In this document: piece after piece, positions 22,419 through 34,224 of the stretch
Numbering within the stretch: the first letter of the stretch is position 1
How the letters are laid out: every line of letters starts with the position of its first letter
Assembly (NCBI GenBank): GCA_019843655.1
Contig: JACDQD010000004.1
Location: 32,999,940-33,063,939 of the forward strand
DNA from: Lethocerus indicus
Taxonomy: Eukaryota > Arthropoda > Insecta > Hemiptera > Belostomatidae
Direction of reading: 5' to 3'
DNA: 64,000 bases
The notes under the pieces: generated by a model
The model's database searches: none
The model's input: the letters and a program-made list of their open reading frames with translations, nothing else
Told to the model about the DNA's origin: nothing
Program-made: the position numbers and the translations under genes

Positions 22419-25400
22419 TTATTCATCGTCTGTATCCCCGTCGCTAGAAAAGTCTTGTGCTGGTATTGAACGGTTATACGGCATTGTTGACATTTGCCTG
22501 AAACAAATTATATTCAAAAACTGAGAAAAAAAAAACGATACAACGGAAACTACTAATAAACGGAATTAATTCGTATGATATTTTGAAACGGACTAATTTA
22601 TTTCTTCTAAACCTTAGTCACAGAAACGATTACAGTGGATGCTTAATAAATTAGATGCTTGGAGATGATTTTAAATTTTATAACACTGTATATAATTCAA
22701 TAAGACACTGTAAGACAAACTACTTTTCATATTCCCTCTTTAGGTTGATCCCACAACAAGCATTTCATTAAATGGGGCACCGTTTATAATGTTAGTTTAC
22801 TCGTGAGAATATGATATCGCCGTTGAAAATATTTCGCTACGAGGAAATATAATAACAGGGTAAATGAAATTTTTCCTTTACCAGGTAACTGGCCAACAAC
22901 AAAACCAAGGACACGATACGTTTTCGTTAAAACCAGAAAATCGTTACGTCTTATTTACTGTATTAAATTAAAATCAATAATTAATTTTACTTTCTGCAGA
23001 AGATATAGCTAGCTCTGCCAAGCGTGAGTGAGTTCCATAAGCACCAGTCCAACCAGAAGAGAGGCGGGATCTCACTAAGACCTCACTCTGGCCTGGTAGA
23101 CCTATGATATTGTATCATCTTGTTGAATCGACCGGATTACGCATCTAACGTCAAATAATATTTTAGTCCTTCAATTTTTTTTTATCATAACTCAGAACAA
23201 ATATTTATTTCTTTATATGTGATAGATACGCATTATACCATGAGTCATTTTTAAAAGTGAACCCCTTTAATAGTTACATTTCAATAAAATGTTAATGTTA
23301 GCTTTATTTTTGCAAGTTTTGACAGCTTAAAGTAAAGAATTCACGAATGGTGACTGAAGGTATAAAATAAAGGGGTTTAAAAAGACTGTACAATATTTTG
23401 TAATAGCATTAAAACAATGAGATCTAAATTTTACAATAACTCGAATCCAATGGTTATAGCTTTCAAGATTAAAGAAATTCTTTCATGTTCCTTTTATTTT
23501 TCTTAGGTTTGGCAAATGATAAGACCAACCAATGCCGAAATGAAACATTATAATAAATAATAATAATAATAATAATCTATCGGATATGACACATAATTTC
23601 TTTTAGAAGAAAGAAAAATGTGCAATAGACTGTACAATACTTACGCAAGCCTTCTATAATGGTTGAGCCATTCTTCTAGCATCTGGGCTACTAGCAGGGG
23701 CCTACTTGGACACTTCTGTTGGGCAACAAGGAGTCCACCCTCGGTAACATTCACATCTAACCATTGTCGAAGCAGTCGCTCTTCATTTCCCATCTGAAAT
23801 ATATTAACAAGTATACGCAATGTTATTTAGTAAAAACTCCGCATTTTAAATAACACCCGGTATAATAATAAATAAAAGTTAGAACACACTATTGTAATTT
23901 CTTATTACTCAAAGAGCATAAAACTAATTGTGTAACATTAGTTTCACTTTTTAATTGTGTAAACTGTATATAACATAAGTAAAGGTAGACAACCATCAAT
24001 TTTCCAATATTACACTGATTTCTTACTACTTCTACATCAATATATATTTAAGTGATGTTCACAATTATCACGAAGCCATTACTTAATGCTAAATATATCA
24101 ATGTATATCCTTGCATTAAATATCTATCACATGTAGGATTTAATTACTCCAAATGAAATGATAAAATACTATACATCAAATCAAAATTAAATTATTAAAA
24201 TATATATATTTATTTATTTATATATATCTTATTCATAATAATGATATCTGAAAGTTGCTGCAGAAACATTGTTAACAGATTTAAGGCAAAAATTTACACC
24301 TGAAATATAAAGTTAAATTTATTCAACAAATTTGAAGATAATTAATTTCCACAATAATATAACATAGGCTTCCAACTTCATGAACATTCAAAATGTAGTC
24401 TACTCCAGCCAGAGACTATGTAGTCTACTCCAGGCAATGGACTATGAAGCAATAGTCCATTAAAGATACAATAAAACAAAATTATTTGAATAAGTTACAT
24501 CCTTAAATAATAATATTTTTAAAACTTCAACCATTCCCCAACATGAAAGGGCAAATTTTAATAATTTAAATTCTCACCTCTGCTTTTGTAATAAAGTGAA
24601 TTGGAAGTAACTTTCTATCCCGATCGACAAGTGGTAGGAAGGTAACCTGAAGATTGTCATCAGTTATGTTATTGGCCGTCGGTTCAGAGGCTGGATATGG
24701 TTCAATGGCGACTAGTGCTGAAAAATGGCCTCTCGTATAACCGAGGCATACGGGCGAAGTACTGCAAAAGCTCGACTCCCAAAGTAACGGTAAGTAAACA
24801 CCTTAAAATAGATACAGGAAATTAAAACGGTTTCATCAAACAGGCAGTCTTTAAAATTCAAAATTCTAGAATTCTTCAGTATTAAGAAAGAGAGAACTGT
24901 CTAAGAATACTGACTCCAAAACTGTAATTATAATAACCTTCGAATCCCGCGTAACCCAAAGTTTCACCTCGAAAACTCTTAACGAATTTAACTCCGTAAA
25001 CAATTATCGGTCTCCTAAGTATATGGGCCAACGCAAATACGTGCAGCTGTTGAAGGCTCGCTCCTGGTTGTGTAGCCCTTTTTATAAGGGCCGCCCAATC
25101 TTCGGCCCACTGAGAATCGGACAATGAAAAATCTAACTGCCTCGCTTGACTCGCTTCGTATTCACACCAACGGCTGTAGAATCTAATTTTCACAGAACAT
25201 TTTTATAATTACATAAACATTATAGCGGCACAAAAAAAAAATTGTACAATTTCGGTAAATTTCAAAAAAATATTCTACTCGTACGCATCGTTCTTTCGCT
25301 GGTATATAGTACCCTCGAATTTTTTAAATTTAAAAATTCGCACACTCGAGATCACATTTATCTGGATAATATAGCCGATATTTTTTTTTTTGTCGAGGAA

Positions 25401-28400
25401 AGAATCACACCTGCGAATGTTTATATAATTATTTCGACATTATTTTGACCGTACAACAATATTAGGTATTTGAAAGTTGGATGAAATAAGAGAGAATATA
25501 GCTCACAGGTGGCCGGCGTGATTGAGCGTATCGGCGAGGGCTCGCCTGAGCAAGTTGTCCCTATCGAAGACTCCCCACGTGACCTGCATCAGTGAATCGA
25601 GAAGGCAATCGCCCTGCGACCTGTTCCACAGGGCGTACACCCTTGATCCGAGATGGACAGTTATTTCAATCGACCAGTTGATGACGGCGGGCTCCGCTTC
25701 CAGCTCCTGTTGGGCGTCGCGGTCCAACAGCTCTTCGAACAGCTGCTCCTGAATGTGTGCCGGGAGGTCTTCAATTTCTGCAAAAGATATCGGTCATTGT
25801 TTTATAACGCGACTCTATTTATTCGAATAACTCTAAGCGAATATTTTTCAGGAGTATTAAATAAATCGTATTCATTTTAGAAAAACTGTGGGAGCGTAGG
25901 AAAGAGTGTTTCAAAGTCGCTCTAGTCTATCATAGAGATAAGGGAGATAAGACCCAATTTGAAATCATCCCTCGGTCGACTGCATATTTTCGGATATATT
26001 TACGGCCAACACAATCTGAAAATGCTTGAAAAAATATCATCCAGTCGTCCTCGATTCCTTCGGTACGATTGTATGAAAATTTAATAGAATGAGATTTAAA
26101 AAAAAAACAACAATGTATCCTCGAATATCTTACCGGATGGAAGCGTAAAAGTGGTAAACTCTGTTACAAATGGGCAGGGCAAGGAGCGGGAGTGCTTGGT
26201 GTAATTGAATATCGTGGCAGTGTGTCGGCGGATAGCTGTCGCCAGCTCTGGTGCGATATACGAGGGCACTCTTTTCAGTCCTGAGCCTCCACCACCGATG
26301 CCGGACACCAGAGTCGCCAGCATCTCTTCCCGGTGAAATCTATCGAAATCAGTTTACAAATATATACCCGTTGAAAAGATTTATTTCGACGATTAATTCA
26401 TTGCGCGCGACGACGGTTGGCGTTATTAAAAACTAGAAAAATAAAGTAGTCCTACGAAATAGTAAAGGGGCGAAGACATCTAATGCACGCGTTTAGCTTA
26501 TAGAATACAGAGCGCGTCTCACCTTATGGCTAGATGGACTAAAGTATGCCCCACGTCAAAGGCGGATGGCCTGTTGAGCAGGGAAACCTCAGAAGGAGTG
26601 AGCTGCCTCGTTGGATCTCCACCGGATTTTAGAAACGCTTCGACCGGAGAAGGATCACCCTGGACAACACCCAGACAAGCACTCAGCCAAACCCAGTCGG
26701 CTTGTCTTCTTCGCCTTTCGAATTCGTAGTTATTCGCTGTTGAAGCCAGGTCATCCTTTCGCGAATTCGATCTAGAAAAAAAGATGATGTCACTGTGAGC
26801 AAGATAAATGACAATGCAAAGGGCAAATTATATCACTGTTTTTAATATACTTAACATCAAAGTGGACAATACAATAAGGATTATCTGTAGTCATGAGGTT
26901 CATATTAAATTATTAAAACTAACATATATATATTTTTGAGTTACCAAACAAATAAATTAAAAACTATTAAACTTTAAAAATAATCTAATCAAAATATGCT
27001 TTAAATATTATATTTTTATTTATTGTGGACAGCTGATATGATTAATTTTTAAAAGTTGATTATTCGGCACAATAATCTTAACCATTAGTAAAATTGATAA
27101 TTGACTACAATTCAGACTTGCAAGAAGTGTATTAAATCTACAAGGGAACCTCTTCTCTTTTTTTTTTGTATGGATAATTAAAAGTCCGATAGCAATAAAA
27201 TTATATAATAAATGTTTCAAGATCATCATTAGTGATCTCACCTACGAACTTACAGCAATACATTGAACGCCAAAAAAAAATCCATTCAATGAAAAACATG
27301 GACTCTAAAATCTTCATTTTTTTTGTCACCTGAAATATCTTAAGTCGAGATTCAGTGCCAATGCCGAAAATGGTGTCAATGCCAAATATTGATACAATTA
27401 GATGTCATTGAAAATTTGCCATTTTATTTTTTCAACCAAGTACACTTGGAAGAATATCAAATAATATAAGTCAACCATTAATAATTCCTAAATTGCACGA
27501 ATGAAAAAAAAATTTTAATAATACGAAAGAAATTAATTGTTCGTTATTTTATTAACACACATTTATATTTAATGGTTTGCCAAAAAAGAGCTACATTTTG
27601 ATATCCTGCAAGATGATAAAATGATATATAATAAGATAAAAATATCATGCTAAAAAAGACAAGGCCCTTTCTAGAACTGCTATTACGAATGCAATTGATA
27701 TTTAATATTTATAATAGTGGAATTAATTGTAATGGTTAAATAATTACACTATTTATAAAGATATAATTATATTAATGTTGAGCTATTTTAGATGAAACAG
27801 CGCATAAATATTTTTAAAAGTCTTAAATTAATGTCAAATAAAGGAAAAGGTTAAAAATTTATTTGAAAAATCTTACACCATACAACGGATAGAGGGTATG
27901 TCATAGTTGGCCGAATGCCATACAACTAGGAAAGCCTAATTTGATATACCTGTTTTGTGGTCTGCGAGGGATTGGAATACAGTAGGTTCGTGATGTTTTG
28001 CTAGACCGGTTTCGGCCGCTCACCATCTTCAGTAGCGGTGTTAGTCACTGTTAGCACTTTTGTAATGACAGTACATGTGAAAGTGACAGTGCAGTGAGGA
28101 GGCCCGTAAAACATCCAAAGTGCTAACAGTGACTAACACAGCGCTACTGAAGATGGCGAGCGGCCGAAACCGGTCTAGCAAAAGACCGAACCGGCGAGAG
28201 GAGACAGAAACATCACGAACCTACAGTAGGAAAGCCTAATTATCTAAATAAATTGAATACAAATTGTAAGACGTAGGTTACCTTTTTATACTGTTGTACG
28301 AATTCTCATCTATACGGCTGGCTCTGGGTTGGGTGAGATCTCGGTCGGGCGAAGACAACTTGACAGAGTTACTCGAATGTGACGGGGAGATGCGATTCTG

Positions 28401-28835
28401 TGGCGAGGGCGAACCGCACATTATACACTTCTTAGCCTTCGGCCAATTTTCATACGTACAGACCGAGCACGACCACTTGTACTGTTTAAGAGGCGACGCC
28501 GACGTATCGGAATCGGTTATTTTCAGAGGTTTAAACTGTTCGTGCAAATTGGAAGCTGTCACTGGGAACCGGAGGGCGCGACACTCACTGCACTCTTTGG
28601 CCCACGGAACGTTAATAAATGTACAAAATTCGCAGCTCCATTTCCCCGTCGAATCTTGAACGGAGACCGCAGACGCCACGCTAGACGGCGGTGAATCTTC
28701 GCGCAGTCTGTATATGTCCTCGCCCAGAAGTGGTTTCGCCCCGCGACACATTGTGCACTTTAACGCATTCGGGAAATTCGCATAGGTACAGTATTCACAT
28801 GTCCACTTTTGTTGGGAGTGTGGATCTTGGCTCAT
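22419..28835 (-). CDS. Trabid: Ubiquitin thioesterase TRABID (ZRANB1), 8 exons
   Basis: OTU-family deubiquitinase that trims K29/K33 (and K63) ubiquitin chains; linked to Wnt and innate immune signalling in animals. Coding exons (minus): 28835-28282, 26771-26523, 26339-26134, 25777-25507, 25182-24938, 24801-24578, 23793-23645, 22497-22419. They join in phase to give 658 residues, close to the human length of about 708. Three NZF zinc fingers have Cys at 13/16/27/30, 68/71/82/85 and 123/126/137/140 and bind ubiquitin. An ankyrin-like ubiquitin-binding domain follows (about 195-335), then the OTU domain with catalytic Cys at about 394 (GDCLLDS) and His at about 534 (RGHFSALV). The C-terminus is acidic (DGDTDDE). 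The start is the ATG at 28835 before SQDPHSQQKW; the frame is open a little further upstream but has no ATG there. Exon 5 has an unusual donor (GAAG|GTTATT). Intron 1 holds a hairpin element. Confidence 0.95.
23008..23108. other. GC-rich island inside the last TRABID intron
   Basis: About 100 bp of balanced composition within an AT-rich intron (22498-23644). On the minus strand an AG precedes GTCTACCAGGCCAGAGTGAG, and one frame is open for about 36 codons (VLVRSRLSSGWTGAYGTH). That frame does not match the phase of exon 7. A cassette or alternative exon, a small structured RNA or a repeat fragment are all possible. I do not recognise it. Confidence 0.3.
27942..28226 (-). mobile_element. Hairpin element, copy 6, inside TRABID intron 1
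   Basis: The outer end TGATATACCTGTTTTGTGG is followed by arm 1, a loop near 28055-28110, arm 2 and CATCACGAACCTACAG. It has exact 15 bp flanking duplications, TAGGAAAGCCTAATT, at 27927-27941 and 28227-28241. It is the cleanest insertion in the window and lies within the TRABID pre-mRNA. Its plus strand keeps CGCTACTGAAGA (28142-28153), GAAA (28166-28169) and GGTCTAGC (28172-28179). Arm 1 lacks part of the GTCTCC...CCGGTTCGG segment. Confidence 0.92.
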
Positions 28836-29769
28836 TACGAATCTCTTTCCCGACAAACAGAAACTATTATATGACCTGTATATCTAATTATATTTAAGCG
28901 TTAATGAGCGATCGCACTCCGAATTAATTGTAAAAAAAATGATAAATCACAGAGATTAGAGCCAACTGAGATTTTTGAAAATGTAAACAATTATTTTAAC
29001 CTTACGTAAGGTAATGTACATCTCAGACTAAGCCTAAAACTCATGTGCTTTAGAGTGGCGCGTAACTGTACTGACATAAAAATTCGAAATTAATAATTTA
29101 CTACGAAAAAAATCTTCAGCCTAATTTTTCTCGATTGTCAAGAAAATGGTGGATTGTGATTTAATGACATTGTGTTTTACGACAACTTTGCCTTGCACTA
29201 AGTGTAATATAGAACACTTTTAAACCGCCTAGCATAATAGTGCACAATGGACAAACTATCGACGGGAACTTTCCTATTCATAAATTTTACTCTATCATTT
29301 CTGTCGGGGAGTGGGATTCATAAAGTCTTGTCGTCAGCTGACTAACTGCAACAGAACATTATAAATTGCAAATTAACTGTCAAATTACCGAAATTTACAG
29401 CAATAAAAAGAATCGCTAAAGTATTCGATAACCTAAGTGACACAAATGTCAATTACTTGGACCGACTCTGAGATATGGCCAGCGAGTACTGAAATCAAAG
29501 GGACAATTTCTAAATGCACAAACAAAGGGAACGATAAAAAAAAAAAATTACTTTTCAACAAAGTTCACTTTGACAATGACCTCTATTCCATTAATAACTT
29601 GGCTCTCAAACGCCATGTTTAACTACAACACAGTAAGTTAACCTAATTATTAGAATATTTAGTACGAGAGATCGGGACGGGAAAATAAATAAAACTGCGA
29701 ATGTCGGGGCAAAAAGCCAGTCGGAGTAGAACGAATGGAAATCTGTACATTTTGTAACGTAACACTTAC
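28836..29769. other. Upstream region of TRABID; 5-prime UTR and promoter expected
   Basis: No second coding gene can be supported. A possible acceptor lies in the minus-strand sequence TATATACAG just upstream of the TRABID ATG, so a non-coding first exon further up is plausible. A short minus-strand frame near 29616 (MAFESQVINGIEV) has a reasonable start context but no support. Confidence 0.4.
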
Positions 29770-29872
29770 CCCTTAATTTTTCTTCGATCCCATAACCGTT
29801 TTCAAAACCCTGTAAAAGCGGAGAGATTACACTCGGCGAGAACGCAGCCGTAAATTTAATTATATTTGACAT
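29770..29872 (-). CDS. Possible first coding exon of an unidentified minus-strand gene (or upstream ORF of TRABID)
   Basis: ATG at 29872 opens 34 codons beginning MSNIIKFTAAFSPSVISPLL and ending IEEKLR plus one base, directly before a near-perfect donor, G|GTAAGTG. Composition and hydrophobic pattern look like protein coding. I could not find an in-phase downstream exon. If spliced to the acceptor just upstream of the TRABID ATG, the frame would end at a TAA overlapping that ATG (TAATG), making it an upstream ORF. A separate small gene is the alternative. Confidence 0.35.
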
Positions 29873-30907
29873 AAACCATTATATCACAGGGTTGAATTTT
29901 GTTGACTCGGGGGGGGGCATATAATTTCCTTACAAGTGTGGGCAATCGGTTTGTTCGCCGAGAGAAAACATTACGTCAGAGAGTGGCCATATTTGAGGGC
30001 TGGTGTTTATTTCGGCGATACGCTATTATTTACATCGTACAACAACAACTGAAATCGGGACGAATTATACAGACAATTTAAAATATTCGTCCCGACTTGG
30101 AAAAACGAAATAAATATTCCAATTAGACGACCGAGTGAATTTATCACGGCCGTCTATATCGTTTGGCGTTGAAACGGATCGAATCGATTGGAGTATATCG
30201 ATTTGAATATGCAACAATCGTATCGACTCGGATCTATCATCAAGTCGCTTCAAAAATATTGATTTCAATTTGAATTCTCAACGCGAAAATAAGACAAAAA
30301 TTATAGCCTAAATTGCGGCGTTAAGTATTTCCAGAATCAAAATGGATTCTGTGTTGGGTAATCAAAATGGCCGACGCAATAGGCTAAATGGATATAACAA
30401 AACTTATTATACAATAAATAATTTCTTATTTTTAAATTCTTACTTTCTCACCTAGTCCCAACCCTTCCCTATTACTTTAGTGGGATTTTGTCTGTATCGA
30501 AACTTCTTCAAATGTCTCATCTGAGCAAATATAAATTTCTCTCGCGAAGAATGTCCGCTTTGATTGTAACGTGAAATTCGGTGATTTTTCTATGTATGAA
30601 AATTTTGCTGTTGGAGCCAAAAAAAAAAATAAAAAAAATGAAAAATTATCCTTTCTTGGCGTAGATTCTGCCAAGGTGGCATTCGATGGTTATCAGAAAG
30701 TGGTTGGGGGAGGGGGCGGTTGGGGAGGGTTCGATATCGAGCCCTTACTTATTTTTAAAGTAGAAGGTCCTTGCACCCCCCCGGCCAGCGTCCCTAGCAA
30801 CCCTACAGTCGCCGTCAGGTTATTTATTTTTTTTTTCCCCCCCCTCTCGAGAGGGCAATTCCGAAGATCTTCCCCAATATTTCAAGAGGCTTCCCTTGTC
30901 CGAGATC
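29873..30907. other. Intergenic region upstream of Rab28
   Basis: Contains a G run (29910-29917) and a G-quadruplex-type stretch (30706-30729). The last few hundred bases should include the Rab28 promoter and 5-prime UTR. The open frame that crosses into the gene is not its coding frame. Confidence 0.4.
30706..30729 (+). promoter_or_regulatory. G-quadruplex motif upstream of Rab28
   Basis: Four G runs (GGGGG, GGGGG, GGGG, GGG) separated by 1 to 5 bases on the coding strand, about 180 bp before the Rab28 ATG. It could act in the promoter or, if transcribed, in the 5-prime UTR. Confidence 0.5.
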
Positions 30908-31969
30908 ATGTCCGACGACGAGCTCGAATACGTCGAGAAACAACTAAAAATGGTAGTTCTCGGCGACCCCTCCAGTGGCAAGGTAGTAAAAAAATAAAAA
31001 ATAAAAATAAAAAAATTCCCCGCCGTCGACAAACACTTCTTTTTCGCTTTTCACCCAACAATTTTACATAGCCAGCACCTGATTACAGACTTGCATATTG
31101 TCGCGCTACTGCAACGGTGAATACAACAGACAGTATTATCCAACGTACGGCGTTGATTTTCTATCGAGAAGGACCAACGTTCAGGGCGATAAGTACGTCA
31201 AACTCATCATTTGGGACGTCAGCGGCCAGTCGATTAAGAGCAGCATGTTGGACAAATATCTGTACGGGCCAACGTGAGTTTTTTCATTTCGATAACGCGA
31301 TTTGAAAAATTGTCGCCGCTTAAAATTAATTTGCGAACCGTTCAACTATTTGCAGATAGTTTTGCTGGTATTCGACATCACGAATTCTTCCAGTTTCATG
31401 CATATAACTGACTGGATGAGCGCGATTAGGAAAATTCAAATATCGACATCGCCCGTCACAGCAATAATCGCCAATAAATGTAATGTGGCTCCGGTAATAA
31501 TTTATTCGATTCGTCGATACCGACTTTGTTATAATTTCGATCGATCGATAAATATTTTTCAGGTGATATGGAACACCAGAGAGCAGTATCGGTCGACAAG
31601 CAAGTGAGGTTAGCTAACGATAACGGATATTCTTCCCATTCAGTGTCGGCGAGGACTGGGGAAAATGTACGTCCAGAAAAAATCATCGTAATTGTTCTAA
31701 TTTCAATATTTTACCGCATTCCATTTTTTTTTTTCTCCGTTAACGATCCACGCATAAATACATCGATTTCGTACATCTCATCCGCTGAACGTAATTTTCA
31801 GGTGAACATATCGTTTCAAAGGATCTGCGCCGAAAGTCTGGGCCTGAAATTGAGCAGAGTCGAACAAGAGGCGCAGCAAAATGTCGTTAAGGCTGAAATA
31901 GTCGCCCCGAGTTCGCACGGTTACAGTTCGATCCATTCAACGCCTTCGACAATCTGCTGCGTTCAATAA
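30908..31969 (+). CDS. Rab28: Ras-related GTPase Rab28, 5 exons, frame one base short at exon 2/3
   Basis: Small GTPase; in vertebrates and worms Rab28 works with the BBSome and cilia. Exons: 30908-30982, 31089-31273, 31356-31479, 31563-31666, 31802-31969. Motifs: P-loop GDPSSGKT (19-26), switch I region PTYGVDF, WDVSGQ (67-72; vertebrate Rab28 has Gly-Gly before the Gln), NKCD (127-130), SARTG (157-161) and a C-terminal CCVQ farnesylation box, typical of Rab28 and unlike most Rabs. The length would be about 218, against about 220 in vertebrates. Exon 2 ends GGGCCAAC|GTGAGT and exon 3 begins TTGCAG|ATAGTTTTGC. Joined as written they give a stop (ACA TAG); one extra base would restore the expected TIVLLVFD frame. 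This is either an indel in the sequence, or a damaged allele. All other junctions are in phase. Confidence 0.9.
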
Positions 31970-32431
31970 TTGGCCTGAAACTGACAATCAGAACCTTCTA
32001 GTTCCTAGACAAAAAAAAAAACTGACACTTCGTAATAAGACGTAAGATAAGATTGACATATCCTCCGTAAGTATAAATCTCCAAGTTAGGGTTATACGAT
32101 GAAAAATGTTTATAAACGAAAAATATATTATACTCGGCATCTTAGAATTATTAGTCGCATCGATTTATTCGTAGATTTTCGAATTTATTACACAATATAA
32201 TGTCGGTTTTGAGGATAAAAAAAATTAAACAATAAGAATGATTTTTCCCGTTATAACATTTTTGTTAATTCTGTCAAGAAATATTAAAAAAAAAAACTAA
32301 ATTCAGTACTTACAGCTGAATTTTGCTTGTAATAAAATTACTCTTTAATCGGGCAACTGTGCAGTGTAAATATGAAAAATATAAATATGTATTTTTATGT
32401 TATTGTTATAAGTGTTTTTTTAAATGTAACG

Positions 32432-32473
32432 AATAAAACATATATCCTTATATTATTACATGTAACAAATAAA
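32432..32473 (+). terminator. Polyadenylation signals for Rab28
   Basis: AATAAA at 32432-32437 and 32468-32473, about 460 to 500 bases after the stop. A TTTATT at 32570-32575 gives AATAAA on the minus strand for the converging MRPS18C, so the two transcripts would end within about 100 bp of each other. Confidence 0.5.
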
Positions 32474-33004
32474 AATGCACTTATTTTATACCAACAATAA
32501 TCTATTATTTTAATCTAGGAAATAGAAATATATAAAATCGGTTCAATTAAAAGATACGCTTTATTATTTATAGCAGGCAAGGCTTCATTACACATAATAA
32601 AGGAAGAAACTGATTTATAAAAAAAATTCTCTTTTCTCTGACAAAAGAAATTTATCATAGAATAATAATATATTTATCTTCACAAAATTCGCTAGTATAA
32701 ATTAGGTATTTCGATCTTCTTTATAAATAATTCAGTTAACAGAAGTATTGTAGATTTTAATGTTATAAACAGTTCTGGATAGGGCCATTAGTAAGATAAC
32801 TTATAGATCTTTAGTGAGCATTCTCTTTGCAATAGACTGAAACTAGAAGTGTTGGAATATTTCTAAATCTGATCTCCACTATGTCTATTCCAACATTTTA
32901 CCATTCGCTATTTTCGCATCAATATTAGAGACATTTTATAAATGTAACGGTGACGTTTAAATTATTTGAAATTTATTCAAATCCTACATACTTAACAATT
33001 CAAA

Positions 33005-33815
33005 TCAGAAACTGTGACGCCTAGTCGGTCGGTCTGGATCGAACAGCTTTGGATCTCTTAAGAATACCTCCTCCTTTAAGTAATACGGCATAAAACCTGA
33101 AATTGATTACGGCAAAAATTAAGCGGATAAACAATTGATATTGTGTACAAATAGAGAGCCAAAATTGTGCCATTTTTTTTTTTTCTTAAAATTGTTCCTT
33201 ATTTCCTTGGAAAAAAGTTATTATGTATTGTATATAAATAAAAACTAGCTTCTTGAGCGGTTACGAATTTTCTAATTTCCTAATAATTACCCGCATTCTG
33301 AGCTTTCACTATTTCACTCTCAACTTGTTCCTGGCGTTTCGTGCAGAGACCCGTTATGTGGCGGCCGTAAATTCTCCCGGTGAACGGCGACATGAATTGG
33401 GAAAGGAGCTTCGGGTTCTTGTAATCCGGCCGGATGTTCATCTTGCACAGGATACACTGCTGTCTCTCCCGTTTGTACGGGTTCGGCATGGCGACGGGCT
33501 GTCGTCGAACAGAAACACGATGGATGATCGAAAGGTAGAAATGAACGAGAAGGATTCAAAGAAACGATTTTCAGTTTCAATTACCATATCGTTTTCAGCC
33601 GGTTGCGCCGCGTCTGAAGCCGAGTCGCTGCTACACAATCTGACTGAGGCATGGACAGATTTCCTCAAGACATGCAAGTTATAGACTGAAACAGGTTTTA
33701 TGTAAAATTTAGTACTTGAGAGAACATATAATACAACGGAAATTATGTTAAAAAAAAAAATACGATTGTACAACATACCGGAATTCCTAAATGCGTATAG
33801 AAACTTGAGTGACAT
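33005..33815 (-). CDS. MRPS18C: Mitochondrial ribosomal protein S18C (bS18m), 4 exons
   Basis: Component of the small subunit of the mitochondrial ribosome. Coding exons on the minus strand: 33815-33779, 33685-33585, 33498-33291, 33096-33005. They join in phase to give 145 residues. Residues 1-45 (MSLKFLYAFRNS, then HVLRKSVHASVRLCSSD) are basic and Ser-rich, as expected for a mitochondrial targeting sequence. The S18 core follows: NPYKRERQQCILC, DYKNPKLLSQFMSPFTGRIY, GRHITGLCTKRQEQVE, ending in FMPYYLKEEVFLRDPKLFD. The CxxC and the later Cys match the S18C paralogue. The length agrees with the human protein (about 142). The gene is convergent with Rab28 and divergent from RRP12. Confidence 0.95.
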
Positions 33816-34224
33816 ATCGAATTTAAAAGATTTTTAAGAACCCACTTTAATACACAAATAACCTAGACCCAATGTTTTGTTTCTACAGGTTATCTCACGT
33901 TGTAGAACTGATACAATGAGCCGACGGCGAGGAAATAAATAATAAATATTTTCTCTCGCCCGTACGAGAATATTGGGGGGGGGGGGTAAAATAAAATTTT
34001 TATCATTATTTCAATTTCTATTTAACGTCTACAGCTCGTTTTATTGGAAACAATTATGTTGGGACAATGAAAATTGTCCAACCGCCAATCGTGCCCCAAG
34101 TTGGCCAGCCTGCTCGGGGAATGTTTTACTCGGATAGCCCTAATTGAGAGGTTTCAATTGTTAGTGCTCGTTACTCGCGTGACTTCCCTCGTGGTCCGAA
34201 ACGTCCTCAATTCTTGTTTAGACG
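33816..34224. promoter_or_regulatory. Divergent promoter region between MRPS18C and RRP12
   Basis: Only about 410 bp separate the two start codons, which face away from each other, so both promoters must lie here or in the first exons. I see no clear TATA box. A run of twelve G (33975-33986) lies near the middle. Both products serve ribosome production (mitochondrial and cytosolic), so co-regulation is plausible. Confidence 0.6.

Noticed and set aside
22419..28835. TRABID as a pseudogene because of the odd exon 5 donor
   Set aside because: All eight exons join in phase, catalytic Cys and His and all twelve zinc-binding Cys are present, and length fits. GTTATT is a weak but usable donor.
30571..31071. 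166-codon plus-strand frame upstream of and across Rab28 exon 1
   Set aside because: It is not in the Rab28 frame, runs through the A-rich and G-rich leader, and encodes low-complexity Lys/Asn and Arg stretches. The true exon lies in another frame.
33253..33684. 143-codon plus-strand frame
   Set aside because: Antisense to MRPS18C exons 2 and 3. The minus strand matches a known family with in-phase splice sites.
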